A stretch of DNA of 54,731 nucleotides from CAZCFB01 sp964511535 (lineage in GTDB: Bacteria; Myxococcota_A; Polyangia; GCA-2747355; CAZCFB01): NCBI GenBank assembly GCA_964511535.1, contig CAZEFW010000046.1:1-54731 (forward strand), in the 5' to 3' direction. Below the pieces are notes generated by a model. That model was not told the DNA's origin, did not search any database, and saw only the letters and a list, made by a program, of their open reading frames with translations. How positions within the stretch are numbered: the first letter of the stretch is position 1; each line of letters begins with the position of its first letter. Below, piece by piece: positions 33,588 through 43,024 of this stretch. The position numbers were made by a program, and so were the translations under genes.

Positions 33588-35696
33588 CTACTTGCCGCAA
33601 CCTCTTAGCAAGGCGCCTCCCTTGGCCAGCAGGAGGGTCTGGCCGGCGCCGATCCCGCGGACGCTCAGCAGGTCCCGGGCGGTGCCGGTTTTCTGCAGGG
33701 TCCAGGTCTTGCCGTCGTATCGGCTCAGGGCGCCAGCCGGGCCGCCGACATACACCTTGCCCGAGGCTGAGCCCCAGACAGTGGAGAGGGTCCCTGCGAT
33801 GCCGGGGGCGTGGGTGGTCCAGGTGCCGGTCTTGGACCGGTGGAGCAGCGTGCCCGACGCGCCGGCCGCCCACAGGTCGCCCGTGGGCGAGACCCACGCC
33901 GCGTGCAGGTCGGTGCTGGCCGATACCTTGGGGATGCCGGAGACGGTCTTCCAGCCGCTGCCGTCATGGTGAATCACCGTACCGGAGTCGCCCACGGCGT
34001 AGACATCTTTGGGCCCGCTGCCCCACACCGCGCGCAGGGCGCTGGTGACGCCCGACTTGTCCACGCTGCACTTGCAGGCGCTGCAGCGCAGCACCTGGCC
34101 CAGGTTCCCCACGGCGATGACCTGCCCCTTGCTGTCGCTCCAGGCGGCCTTCAGGTCGTTGGTGGAGCCCGTGTTCACCGACTTGAACCAGCTCTTGCCG
34201 TCGTGGCACTGCACGGTGCCGCCGTCGCCCACGGCGTACACCTCGCCCGCGGCGGTGCCCGTGATGCCGCGAAGGGGCTTGCTGGTGCCGCTGGCCAGAG
34301 TGGTCCACGCCTTGCCGTCGAAGCGCAGCACCTCCCCCGGCTTGCTGGCCAGGTAGATGTTTGACGGAGAGTCGGCCCACAGGTCGTGGACCTCCGCCGA
34401 CTCGAACCGCCGGCCGGCGCGCTTCCAGGTCTTGCCGTCGAAGGTCAGCACCGCGCCCGCCTGGCCCACGGCGTGCACGTCTGTAGACGAGCTGCCCCAG
34501 ATGTCGTACAGGCGGCCGCTGGGCGGGATTGCTTGCAGCTTCCAGGGAGATGTCCCGTCGCTGCGGCGGAGGACGCCTGTACTATTGGCTATCACCCCGC
34601 CGGCCACGTAAAGGTCGGTGGGGCCTGTGCCCCAGACCGCGCCGTAGGTGGAGAAGCCGAGGTAGGTCCCGCTGATGCTGTTGTGCTGGGTAAACTTGGC
34701 GCCGTCATGCCGCAGGACCCTGATGCTGCCGTGGTCCGTGCCAAGGAACCAGACGGCCCCCGGGCCGCTGGACCAGACATCCTTGAAGCTCGTCAGGGCG
34801 GCCGGTGTGGTCACTTTGGTCCACTTGGAGCCGTCGTAGTTGATGACCCAGCCGTAATTGCCGCCGGTCCACACATCCTTGGGCCCGGAGCCGAAGATCC
34901 CGGTGAGCACTGAGTAGCTAATGATGCCAGCCGGCTTCTTCATGGCGGACCATTTGGCGCCGTCGTGGTGAAGGATGGTGCTGCTGGCCCCCGTCGCGAA
35001 CACATCCTTGGGACCGCTGCCCCACACCCCGCGCAGGGGCACCGTGGTCCCGGAGACCATGGGCGCCCACTTGCTGCCGTCGTAATTCATGATGGTGCCG
35101 CTGTCCCCCACGGCGAACAGGTCCTTGGGCCCGCTGCCCCACAGCTCGTACAGCCCGGCCGGCGCCCCGGTCAGCGACGGCGTCCACTGCTTGCCGTCGT
35201 GGTGGATCACAGACCCGTCCGTGGCGCAGACGTAGATGTCGCTGGCGGAGAAGCCCCAGATCCCCTGGTAGTCCCGGTCCGGCAGGGTGGGGTTGACCCA
35301 GCACCAGCCGTCGGCGCTGCAGAAGGTCAGCTTGGGGCAGGTCCAGGGCGCGGCGTCCGGGGCGAGGGCCTGGTCGGGCGTGGCGAGATCGGGCGTGGCG
35401 CTGTCCGTGGGTGGCAGATCAGGCGCGGCCAGGTCCTGCCCCGGCGCATCCGGGGGGCGGATGTCCGGGCGCGGCAGGTCGGGCACGGGCAGGTCCGCCG
35501 CCGGCGCGTCAGGCGCGGCGCGGTCCAGCGCCGGCATGTCCACGCGTCCGTCGAACACCACGAGGTCGGCCGCCGCGTCGCCCGAGGGCCGCTGCACCGA
35601 GCCGGTGTCATGGCAGGCGCCGGTGAGCAGCGCGAGCCCCACCGCCACCATCACGAGGCGTCTGGCCAAACCGGGCGACAGGCTGGCCAGCCTCAC
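33588..35696 (-). CDS. Beta-propeller lipoprotein with 14 repeats (paralogue A)
   Basis: 702 residues. The GTG at 35696 overlaps the upstream stop by 4 bp (GTGA); a GTG at 35705 is the alternative. Signal peptide with lipobox TGAC (Cys28), then CHDTGSVQRP shared with the next two genes. A linker of about 90 residues rich in P-D-L-x-x-P-D follows. The rest is 14 repeats of about 40 residues built on WGSGPKDVYAVGDSGTVIHH followed by a DG-x-x-W strand. The first W strand stands alone before repeat 1 and the last repeat lacks its W strand, so the ends can close the ring. Two seven-bladed propellers are the simplest reading. Ligand unknown; outer-membrane or surface location expected. Confidence 0.87.
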   Translation of the reverse strand: MRLASLSPGLARRLVMVAVGLALLTGACHDTGSVQRPSGDAAADLVVFDGRVDMPALDRAAPDAPAADLPVPDLPRPDIRPPDAPGQDLAAPDLPPTDSATPDLATPDQALAPDAAPWTCPKLTFCSADGWCWVNPTLPDRDYQGIWGFSASDIYVCATDGSVIHHDGKQWTPSLTGAPAGLYELWGSGPKDLFAVGDSGTIMNYDGSKWAPMVSGTTVPLRGVWGSGPKDVFATGASSTILHHDGAKWSAMKKPAGIISYSVLTGIFGSGPKDVWTGGNYGWVINYDGSKWTKVTTPAALTSFKDVWSSGPGAVWFLGTDHGSIRVLRHDGAKFTQHNSISGTYLGFSTYGAVWGTGPTDLYVAGGVIANSTGVLRRSDGTSPWKLQAIPPSGRLYDIWGSSSTDVHAVGQAGAVLTFDGKTWKRAGRRFESAEVHDLWADSPSNIYLASKPGEVLRFDGKAWTTLASGTSKPLRGITGTAAGEVYAVGDGGTVQCHDGKSWFKSVNTGSTNDLKAAWSDSKGQVIAVGNLGQVLRCSACKCSVDKSGVTSALRAVWGSGPKDVYAVGDSGTVIHHDGSGWKTVSGIPKVSASTDLHAAWVSPTGDLWAAGASGTLLHRSKTGTWTTHAPGIAGTLSTVWGSASGKVYVGGPAGALSRYDGKTWTLQKTGTARDLLSVRGIGAGQTLLLAKGGALLRGCGK

Positions 35697-37795
35697 TTGA
35701 ACCACCCGAAGACAGCCATGTCAGCCGAGCCCACGTAGATGCGCCCCCAGGGCGATCCCCAGACGGCGTACGCCCCCATCTTGGTGCCCGTGTCCGCCAG
35801 CAGCTGGTGGTCCCACTTTGTGCCACCGTAGCAGTACACCGCTGCCTTGCCGACGACGCACACATCGTTGGGGCCGGTGCCGCCGATGTTCATGAAGGTG
35901 TCGGTGGAGGCGCTCAACAGCTCGACCCATTTGCCGAGAACCCAGGCCAGCAGCTTCTTGTCCGCCAGGGCATACCTGGCGTTGCCCGAGCCCCAGACCT
36001 TCTTGAGGGTGTAGGTCACTCCTGTGTACTGCGGCTTCCAGGAGGTCCCGTCGAAGTGGACAATGGTCCCCGTGGCGCCCACTGCATACAGGTCCGTCGG
36101 ACCCACGCCCCAAACATCCACCAGGTTTGCCGGCGCGCCGGCGTTGGGCTGGGTGTCGGTGTTGGTGCAGGACCAGATGGCGCCAGGCAGGTGCCGCACG
36201 AGGTAGCGCCCGTTGACGGTGTACAGCACGGTCTGGCCCTTGATCTTGGCGCCCCACAGGCCCCTGACGCTGCTGGTGGAGGGGTAGGTGCAGTGGGAGG
36301 CGTGGGGCGTCCACTTGTTGCCGTCGTAGTGCAAAACGGCGCCGCCGCCGGCCAGGGCGTACACCTCGCTGGAGCTGGCGCCCCACACCTCGTAGATGTG
36401 CTGGGATGTGCCCGATTTCATCGCGCTCCAGGTGTCCCCCTTGAGGTGATGGATGGTGCCGTAGGAGCCCACGGCGAACAGGTCCGTGTGCGAGGAGCCC
36501 CAGATGTCCAGGACACCGACCTTGGACCAGACGCGCTGGTACTTCTTGCTCCACGTCTTGCCGTCGTAATGGATCAGCGTGCCGTATTTGCCGCCGGCCC
36601 ACACGTCCGACGGCCCGGAGCCCCACACCTCGTGCAGGTCGCCGGTGGTGCCGGAGACCTGAGTCTTCCAGGCGCTGCCGTCGTGGTGGACCACGGTGCC
36701 GCCGGCGCCCACGGCGAAGATGCTCGACGGGCTGTCGCCCCAGGCGTCGATGAGGGTGTTGGTGGTGGGTGACGTCTCGGTGGACCAGCTGCTGCCGTCG
36801 TACTTGTGAATAGCGCCGCCCTTGCCGAAGGCATACAGCCCTGTTGAGGAGATTCCCCACAGGGCGCTTATGGAGCTGGTTGAGGTGGACTTGAGGTCGG
36901 TCCAGGTGTTGCCCGTACCCTTGTGGTGCAGTACATGGCCGCCGGGGGTGCTGGCGTAAATGCCCGAGGAAGGGATGGCCCAGAAAGCTTTCAGGTTGCC
37001 ACTCACCGGGTTGGTCAGCTTCTGCAGCTTGCCGTTGAGCCGGTGGTAGCTCTCCGGGCCGCAGGCGAAGTACACGCTGGTGGCCGAGGTGCCCCACACC
37101 AGCCCGCAGTAGTAAGCCTTGCTCAGAGATAGGCCGGTCCATTTGCTCCCGTCGAAGCGGGACGCGTTGTGGGGCATGGCCACCCAGACATCGGTGGCCG
37201 AGCTGCCCCACAGGTCGAAGATGTCCCCGCCATAGGGGCGCGGCATCTGCTTCCAGGCGGCGCCGTCGTACTTCATCACGCTGGCCTTGGTGCTCATGAA
37301 CAGGTCGGTCGGAGACGCCCCCCACATGCCATTAATGTCAAATCCCTGTGGCAGCGGGTGCACCCAGCACCACTTGTCCGGGCTGCACACCCCCTTGAGC
37401 GGCGGCTTGGGTACGGTCGCGTCGGGGATGCCAGCGTCGGGCGGGGCCAGATCCGTCACCGCGCTGTCGGCTGTGGCGCTGTCAGGCTGGGCCAGGTCCG
37501 GCGGGGCCAGATCGGGCTTTGGCATGTCCGGCGTCGGCAAATCCGGCGCTACGGCGTCGGGCCCGGGAAGGTCCGTCGCCGTCAGGTCCGCCGCCGGCGC
37601 ATCGGGCGCCAGCATATCCGCCGTGGCCCTGTCCGGCATCGGCAGGTCCACTCGCGCGTCCAGCGCGCCCCTGTCCGCCGCTCCGTCCCCGCCGGGGCGC
37701 TTCACCGAGCCGGTGTCGTGGCAGGCCGCGGCCAGCAAGAGCAGCGCGACGGCGGTGGCGAGGAGCAGCGGCCGGTTCACAAGGGCGGCGTTCAT
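35693..37795 (-). CDS. Beta-propeller lipoprotein with 14 repeats (paralogue B)
   Basis: 700 residues from ATG at 37795 (MNAALVNRPLLL), 4 bp after the previous stop; frame beyond this is discarded because it runs into the upstream gene. Lipobox AAAC (Cys25), shared CHDTGSVKRP start, Asp/Pro linker to about residue 135, then VCSPDKWCWVHPLPQG. Fourteen propeller repeats follow, such as EVWGSGPSDVWAGGKYGTLI and DVWGVGPTDLYAVGATGTIV. It is much closer to paralogue C than to A; several blocks such as YYCGLVWGTSATSVYFACGP are nearly identical to C. Likely a recent tandem duplication. Surface-exposed binding or enzymatic role unknown. Confidence 0.87.
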   Translation of the reverse strand: MNAALVNRPLLLATAVALLLLAAACHDTGSVKRPGGDGAADRGALDARVDLPMPDRATADMLAPDAPAADLTATDLPGPDAVAPDLPTPDMPKPDLAPPDLAQPDSATADSAVTDLAPPDAGIPDATVPKPPLKGVCSPDKWCWVHPLPQGFDINGMWGASPTDLFMSTKASVMKYDGAAWKQMPRPYGGDIFDLWGSSATDVWVAMPHNASRFDGSKWTGLSLSKAYYCGLVWGTSATSVYFACGPESYHRLNGKLQKLTNPVSGNLKAFWAIPSSGIYASTPGGHVLHHKGTGNTWTDLKSTSTSSISALWGISSTGLYAFGKGGAIHKYDGSSWSTETSPTTNTLIDAWGDSPSSIFAVGAGGTVVHHDGSAWKTQVSGTTGDLHEVWGSGPSDVWAGGKYGTLIHYDGKTWSKKYQRVWSKVGVLDIWGSSHTDLFAVGSYGTIHHLKGDTWSAMKSGTSQHIYEVWGASSSEVYALAGGGAVLHYDGNKWTPHASHCTYPSTSSVRGLWGAKIKGQTVLYTVNGRYLVRHLPGAIWSCTNTDTQPNAGAPANLVDVWGVGPTDLYAVGATGTIVHFDGTSWKPQYTGVTYTLKKVWGSGNARYALADKKLLAWVLGKWVELLSASTDTFMNIGGTGPNDVCVVGKAAVYCYGGTKWDHQLLADTGTKMGAYAVWGSPWGRIYVGSADMAVFGWFK

Positions 37796-37799
37796 TTTT

Positions 37800-39893
37800 C
37801 TACTTGAACCATCCGAAGACCGACATGCCGCCTCCGCCCGCGTAGACGCGACCCCAGGGCGAACCCCAGATGGCGTACGCGCCGACCTTGGTGCGAATAT
37901 CAATCAGCAGCTTGTGGCTCCACTTGGTCCCCTCGTAGCAGGTCACCGCCGCCTTGGACCCGACGCAGACATTGTTGGGCCCGGTCCCGCCGACCCTCAG
38001 GAAGTGGTCGGTGGAGGTGCTCAGCAGCTCCACCCACTTGCCGGAAAACCAGGTGTGCACCTTCTTGGCCGACAGGACATACCGCGCGCTGCCGGTGCCC
38101 CAGACCCGGTCCAGGGTGTGTGGCGTGTTGATGTACTGCTTCTTCCAGCTGGTCCCGTCGAAGTGCACGATGGTCCCGGCCGAGCCCACGACGTACAGGT
38201 CGGTGGGCGAGCTGCCCCAGATGTCACGCAGCACGGGGGCCGGGCTGGCCTTGGGCTGGGTGTTGGTATTGGTGCAGGACCAGATGGCGCCGGGCAGGTG
38301 CCGCACCAGGTGGCTGCCGTTGACGGTGTAGAGCACGGTCTGGCCCTTGATCTTGGCGCCCCACAGGCCCCGCACTGGCTGGGTCGAGGGGTAGGTGCAG
38401 TGGCTTGAGTGGGGCGTCCACTTGTTGCCGTCGTAGTGCAGGATGACGCCGGCGCTGGCCAGGGCGTAGATCTCGCTGGCGCTGGCGCCCCATACCTCGA
38501 AGATATGCCCGGAAGTACCGGACTTCATGTTGGTCCAGGTCTCGCCTTTTAGGCGCAGAATGGCGCCGTACTCGCCAACGGCGAACAGGTCGGAGTGGGA
38601 GGTCCCCCAGATGTCGTGGATGGTGGCCTTGATTGCCACCTGCTGGTTCTTCCGGCTCCACGCCTTGCCGTCGTAGTGGATCAGCGTGCCGTACGCGCCA
38701 GCGGCCCAGATGTCCGAAGGGCTGAAGCCCCACACCTCGTTCAGGTCGAAGGAGGTGTCCGACTTCATGGTGGTCCAGGTTTTCCCGTCGAAAGTGACCA
38801 CGGTGCCGTTCTGGCCCACGGCATAGATATTGGACAGGCTGGAGCCCCAGGCATCACCCAACCCCTTGGTCGTAGGCGACTGCTCCGCGGACCAGGTGCT
38901 GCCGTCGTACTTGCGGATCGCGCCGCCCTTGCCGAAGGTGTAGATCTGCGAGGCCGAGAAGCCCCAGATGGCGTTCATGTAGGTGGTGGTGCCCGACTTC
39001 AGATCGGTCCAGCCTGTGCCGGAGCCGCCGTGGTGCAGGATGTACCCGCCGTGGGCGGCGGCGTACATACCCAGGGCCGGGCTGCCCCAGAAGGTGATGA
39101 AGTTGTTGGTCGTGGGGCTGGTGAGCTTGGCCAGCTTGCCGTTGAGCAGGTGGTAGCTCTCCGGGCCGCAGGCGAAGTACACGCTGGTGGCCGAGGTGCC
39201 CGAAACCAGCCCGCAGTAGTACGTCTTTGGCAGGGTGGTCTTGGTCCAGGCGCTGCCGTCGAAGCGCGCCGCGGAGTTGGGCGAGACCACCCAGACATCC
39301 GTGGCCGCGCTGCCCCACAGGTCGTAGATGTCCCCCTGGTTGGGGCGCGGCAGGCGCTTCCAGGCGGCGCCGTCGTATTTGAGCACGCTCGCCAGAGTCG
39401 ACGCGAACAGCTCGGTGGGGGAGGCGCCCCACAGGCCATGGACGTCCAGCCCCTGGGGCAGCGGGTGCACCCAGCACCACTTGTCCGGGCTGCAGACCCC
39501 CTTGAGGGGCGGCTTGGGCTGCGCCGCGTCGGGGGTACCGAGGTCAGGGAGCGGCGGGAGATCCGGCTGGGCGCTGTCGGGGGTGGATTTGTCGGGCGAC
39601 GGAAGATCCGGTGTGGCGAGATCCGGGGCCGGCAGGTCGGGCAGGGCGAGATCCGGCGGCTGAAGGTCCGGCGGGGCGATGTCGGGTATGGCGCGATCTG
39701 GGCCCTGCAGGTCCACGGGATCCAGGTCGGGCCGGAGCAGGTCCACGCGAGGAGCGTCCTGGCGCAGGTCGCCGCCCGCGTCCCCGCCCGGCCGCTTCAC
39801 CGAGCCGGTGTCGTGGCACGCGAACGCCGCCAGCGCCAGGACAACCACGATCCCCCGGCGCCCCGCCTGCGATACTGTGGGCGCGTCAACCAC
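37800..39893 (-). CDS. Beta-propeller lipoprotein with 14 repeats (paralogue C)
   Basis: 697 residues, GTG start at 39893. A possible -10 box (GATAAT, minus strand, 39907-39902) is so close that the message would be nearly leaderless. Lipobox AFAC (Cys26), the CHDTGSVKRP box, an Asp/Pro linker (PDLAPPD-like units, residues about 40-125), then VCSPDKWCWVHPLPQGLDVH and 14 repeats (GLWGASPTELFASTLASVLK, EVWGFSPSDIWAAGAYGTLI and others). The order and irregularities of the repeats follow paralogue B one by one. First gene of the three-gene tandem, transcribed away from the single-propeller relative at 39991. Confidence 0.87.
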   Translation of the reverse strand: MVDAPTVSQAGRRGIVVVLALAAFACHDTGSVKRPGGDAGGDLRQDAPRVDLLRPDLDPVDLQGPDRAIPDIAPPDLQPPDLALPDLPAPDLATPDLPSPDKSTPDSAQPDLPPLPDLGTPDAAQPKPPLKGVCSPDKWCWVHPLPQGLDVHGLWGASPTELFASTLASVLKYDGAAWKRLPRPNQGDIYDLWGSAATDVWVVSPNSAARFDGSAWTKTTLPKTYYCGLVSGTSATSVYFACGPESYHLLNGKLAKLTSPTTNNFITFWGSPALGMYAAAHGGYILHHGGSGTGWTDLKSGTTTYMNAIWGFSASQIYTFGKGGAIRKYDGSTWSAEQSPTTKGLGDAWGSSLSNIYAVGQNGTVVTFDGKTWTTMKSDTSFDLNEVWGFSPSDIWAAGAYGTLIHYDGKAWSRKNQQVAIKATIHDIWGTSHSDLFAVGEYGAILRLKGETWTNMKSGTSGHIFEVWGASASEIYALASAGVILHYDGNKWTPHSSHCTYPSTQPVRGLWGAKIKGQTVLYTVNGSHLVRHLPGAIWSCTNTNTQPKASPAPVLRDIWGSSPTDLYVVGSAGTIVHFDGTSWKKQYINTPHTLDRVWGTGSARYVLSAKKVHTWFSGKWVELLSTSTDHFLRVGGTGPNNVCVGSKAAVTCYEGTKWSHKLLIDIRTKVGAYAIWGSPWGRVYAGGGGMSVFGWFK

Positions 39894-39978
39894 AGCAGCA
39901 GATTATCCAGGTTGAAGTGTGACAGCAAGCCGGGCGGCGGGCCTGGCTGCCCACCCTTGAAATTCCACAAGCCTGGTG

Positions 39979-39997
39979 TGAGCATGAAATATGCTCA
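39979..39997 (+). promoter_or_regulatory. Inverted repeat enclosing the start codon of the 7-repeat propeller gene
   Basis: TGAGCAT-GAAAT-ATGCTCA, a 7-bp perfect stem whose right arm contains the ATG at 39991. It is flanked by two copies of CCTGGTGT (39972 and 40002). If folded in RNA it would hide the start codon. The inner ATG at 40033 could also be the true start, in which case this is an upstream site. Confidence 0.45.
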
Positions 39998-41157
39998 AAA
40001 ACCTGGTGTACAAGCAGCGGTCCCCGCGGGCCATGTGCCTGCTCTTCACATGCGTCATCCTGGTCAGCTGCTCTGACTCGGGTGGCGACACCATCCCTGC
40101 CAGGGACGCGGCGCTCATGGACGCCGCGCTGCCTGACCTGGCCCGGGACCAGGGCGACGACATCTCCCCCACACCCGACATGGCGCCGCCAGATCTGACA
40201 ACCCCACCTGACAAGAAGAACAGCTGCCCCAAGCCATGGACCACCCTGAGCTCGGGGACCACCAGGGACCTCTACGCCATCCGCGGCGATGGGCAGGGCA
40301 ACATCTACTTCACCGGGACAGGGGGCACCCTGCTCAAATACGACGGCACCAGCTGGACCCCGTTGAAAACAGGAACCACCAACAACCTGTACGCGCTGTG
40401 GGCGCACGCCGGCACCGTCCTTGCCGGCGGCAGCTACGGCACCCTGGTGCGGGTGACCAAGGGCGGCGCCAAGGCAGAGAAGATCGGCGACATCAACGTC
40501 GAAGGCATCTGGGGGGCCAGCCTCACTGACATTCACGTGATCGGCGGGACCAAGACTGGCCGCTACGACGGGAAGAATTGGACCATCTTTGGCGCCGGAT
40601 ACTACAACGAGATCCACACCGCCGTGGCAGGCCTCGGCTCCAAGGAGGTCTACCGGACGTCCTACCACGATCGCTACAAGGACTATGTATACGAGTTGTA
40701 CGGCACGCTGGAACGGTACGACGGCAAGTCCTGGACCTCGGACGGGACCTTCTCCGACAGCCCGCTGACCGCGCTGTGGGTGGAGCCCGGGGGTAACATC
40801 GCTGTGGCTGGGTTGGCCTGCACGAACACCTACCCGAGCGCGTCGTGCACCGACTTCGCGGGGTACCGGCAAAAGGGGAAGACCTGGGACTACTGGTCAG
40901 AAAACAAGAGCTTCGAGTACTACCGGGGGATCTGGAGCGGCGGCCCGGGCCAGGTCTATGCCGTGGGTATGGCTGGCTTCCTGGGGCTCGGCAGGGGAGG
41001 CGCCAAGCCAGCGGTATACCGGACCGTGGGCTCCAAGTGGACTGCCATCACCCCGGCTGGCCTGGCCAAGGAGCTGCTGGCCGTGTGGGGCGACAGCAAG
41101 GGCAGCGTGTACGTGGCGGGCAAGTCGGGCGTCGCCTACCGCTACTGCGCCTACTAG
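39991..41157 (+). CDS. Beta-propeller lipoprotein with 7 repeats
   Basis: 388 residues from ATG at 39991; ATG at 40033 is a good alternative because it leaves a compact signal peptide. Lipobox LVSC, then CSDSGGD and an Asp/Pro linker. WTTLSSGTTRDLY supplies the first W strand, and seven repeats follow (AIRGDGQGNIYFTGTGGTLL, GIWGASLTDIHVIGGTKTGR, AVWGDSKGSVYVAGKSGVAY and others). The last repeat ends before its W strand. This equals one seven-bladed propeller and half the repeat number of the three genes on the opposite strand. Repeats 4-6 carry inserts of 8-12 residues. Lipid-anchored and probably surface-exposed; ligand unknown. Confidence 0.85.
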   Translation: MLKNLVYKQRSPRAMCLLFTCVILVSCSDSGGDTIPARDAALMDAALPDLARDQGDDISPTPDMAPPDLTTPPDKKNSCPKPWTTLSSGTTRDLYAIRGDGQGNIYFTGTGGTLLKYDGTSWTPLKTGTTNNLYALWAHAGTVLAGGSYGTLVRVTKGGAKAEKIGDINVEGIWGASLTDIHVIGGTKTGRYDGKNWTIFGAGYYNEIHTAVAGLGSKEVYRTSYHDRYKDYVYELYGTLERYDGKSWTSDGTFSDSPLTALWVEPGGNIAVAGLACTNTYPSASCTDFAGYRQKGKTWDYWSENKSFEYYRGIWSGGPGQVYAVGMAGFLGLGRGGAKPAVYRTVGSKWTAITPAGLAKELLAVWGDSKGSVYVAGKSGVAYRYCAY

Positions 41158-41245
41158 CGGACCGCCGCCGGGGGCAGCAGCTGCCATGGCGCCGCCCCGG
41201 CGGTCCAGGTTGTCCCCCTACATCACATCTGCTAGCTTGCCCTGC

Positions 41246-43012
41246 ATGTATATCTTAGGGCTCTCGTTCGACACGGACGCCTCTGCATCGTTGATCCGGG
41301 ACGGCGTGCCCATCGCCGCCGGGGCGGAGGAGCGCTTCACCCGCGTGAAGCATGATCGCAGCTTCCCGGACCAGGCCACCGCCTGCTGTCTGGACCACGC
41401 CGGCATCGGGCTGGAGGACGTGGAGTGGGCCGCCCTGGGCTGGAACCCGGCCATCCACCTGCAGCCCATGCTGTGGGCCCGGTCCAGCCGGCCGCGGCAC
41501 CAGGCCGAGTACCTGAGCGCGGTGCCGAACCTGCTGCTTCAGAAGCGCCAGGGTCGCCCCCGCAGCGTGGTGGTGGAGCAGTCCATCCACTTCGGCGAGG
41601 GGCAGCCCCCCCTGCGCATGGCCTACGTGGATCACCACCTGAGCCACGCGGCCTGGGCCTACGTGTCCGGCTTCGAGCGGGCGGCCATCCTCACCGTGGA
41701 CGGCTACGGCGAGTCCACCACCACCATGCGCGCCCGGCTGGACGGCGACGAGCTTTCGGTGCTGGGCCAGGTGTCGCGCCCCCACTCCCTCGGCTCTTTG
41801 TACGCCGCGGTGACCCAGTACCTCGGCTTCACGCCCAACAAGGACGAGGGCACGGTGATGAGCCTGGCCGCCATGGCCGAGCCGCGCTTCGTGGACGACT
41901 TCCGCGACATGGTGCGCTTCGATGAGCAGAGCGGCAGCTTCGAGCTCGACCTGAGCTACTTCTCCTTTTTCCAGGAGAGCTGCTACCGGGTGTCGCCCAA
42001 GTTCATCCACAAGTACGGCCCGGTTCGCAAGTGGGAGGACGAGATCACCGAGCAGCACATGGCCGTGGCCGCCTCGCTGCAGTTGGTGTTCGAGGAGGTG
42101 TACCTCGGCCTCGCCCGCCATATCCACCGCGAGACCGGGCTCAAGGACCTGGTGGTGGCTGGCGGCGTGGCGCTCAACTGCGTGGCCAACGGCCGCATCC
42201 TGGCCGAGACCGACTTCGAGCGGCTGTTCATCCCGCCCGCCTCGGGGGACGACGGCGCGGCCACCGGCGCGGCGCTCTACCTGCACCACGCCCACCTGGG
42301 CAACGCCAGGGCAGGGCACACCTTCCGCCACGCCTTCCTCGGGCACGAGGTCACCGACGTGGAGACCGAGGAGCTGCTTCAGGTGGCGGCGCGGCCCTAT
42401 CGACACTTCTCGCCGGACATCACCCCGCGGGTGGCGGCGCGCCTGCTGGCGGACGACAAGATCATCGGCTGGTGCCAGGGCAGGGCGGAGTTCGGCCCCC
42501 GCGCCCTGGGCAACCGCTCCATCCTCACCTCCCCCAGCAGCCTGGAACTCAAGGACCGGCTCAACGCCTCGGTGAAGTTCCGCCTCGGCTTCCGGCCCTT
42601 CGCGCCCTCCATGCTGGCGGACCGGGTGGCGGACCTGTTCATCGACGGCGGGCCCACGCCCTTCATGCTCATGGCCTACACGGTCAAGCCGGAGTGGAAG
42701 GAGCGCACCGCTGGCATCCTGCACTTCGACGACACGGCCCGGGTGCAGACGGTGGAGCCGGACGAGAACCCCCGGTACCACCAGCTGATCTCACACTTCG
42801 ACAAGCTCACCGGCGTGCCGGTGGTGCTCAATACATCGCTCAACGTGCGCGGCGAGCCCATCGCCAACACCGCCAAGGACGCCCTCGCCTGCTTCGACAC
42901 ATCCGCCATGGATTACCTGTTCATCGGGGACCATGTGCTGTGCAAGGAGAGCGAGGCGACAGTGGCGGCGCTGGAGGCGGCGATCCTGGCGGAGACCGAT
43001 ACTCAGGAATAG
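41246..43012 (+). CDS. O-carbamoyltransferase, NodU/CmcH family
   Basis: 588 residues from ATG at 41246 (MYILGLSFDTDASASLIRDG). The family uses carbamoyl phosphate and ATP to place a carbamoyl group on a sugar or natural-product hydroxyl. N-terminal domain: VDHHLSHAAWAY (metal-site His residues), TVDGYGESTTT and GGVALNCVANGRI of the ASKHA fold. C-terminal domain: CQGRAEFGPRALGNRSIL and NTSLNVRGEPI. Length fits the full family. It starts a plus-strand run with an epimerase and an aminotransferase, so a carbamoylated (perhaps amino) sugar of a surface glycan is a plausible product; a secondary metabolite is the alternative. The 88 bp upstream hold no clear promoter or ribosome site. Confidence 0.9.
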   Translation: MYILGLSFDTDASASLIRDGVPIAAGAEERFTRVKHDRSFPDQATACCLDHAGIGLEDVEWAALGWNPAIHLQPMLWARSSRPRHQAEYLSAVPNLLLQKRQGRPRSVVVEQSIHFGEGQPPLRMAYVDHHLSHAAWAYVSGFERAAILTVDGYGESTTTMRARLDGDELSVLGQVSRPHSLGSLYAAVTQYLGFTPNKDEGTVMSLAAMAEPRFVDDFRDMVRFDEQSGSFELDLSYFSFFQESCYRVSPKFIHKYGPVRKWEDEITEQHMAVAASLQLVFEEVYLGLARHIHRETGLKDLVVAGGVALNCVANGRILAETDFERLFIPPASGDDGAATGAALYLHHAHLGNARAGHTFRHAFLGHEVTDVETEELLQVAARPYRHFSPDITPRVAARLLADDKIIGWCQGRAEFGPRALGNRSILTSPSSLELKDRLNASVKFRLGFRPFAPSMLADRVADLFIDGGPTPFMLMAYTVKPEWKERTAGILHFDDTARVQTVEPDENPRYHQLISHFDKLTGVPVVLNTSLNVRGEPIANTAKDALACFDTSAMDYLFIGDHVLCKESEATVAALEAAILAETDTQE

Positions 43013-43024
43013 CGGAGAATAGTA

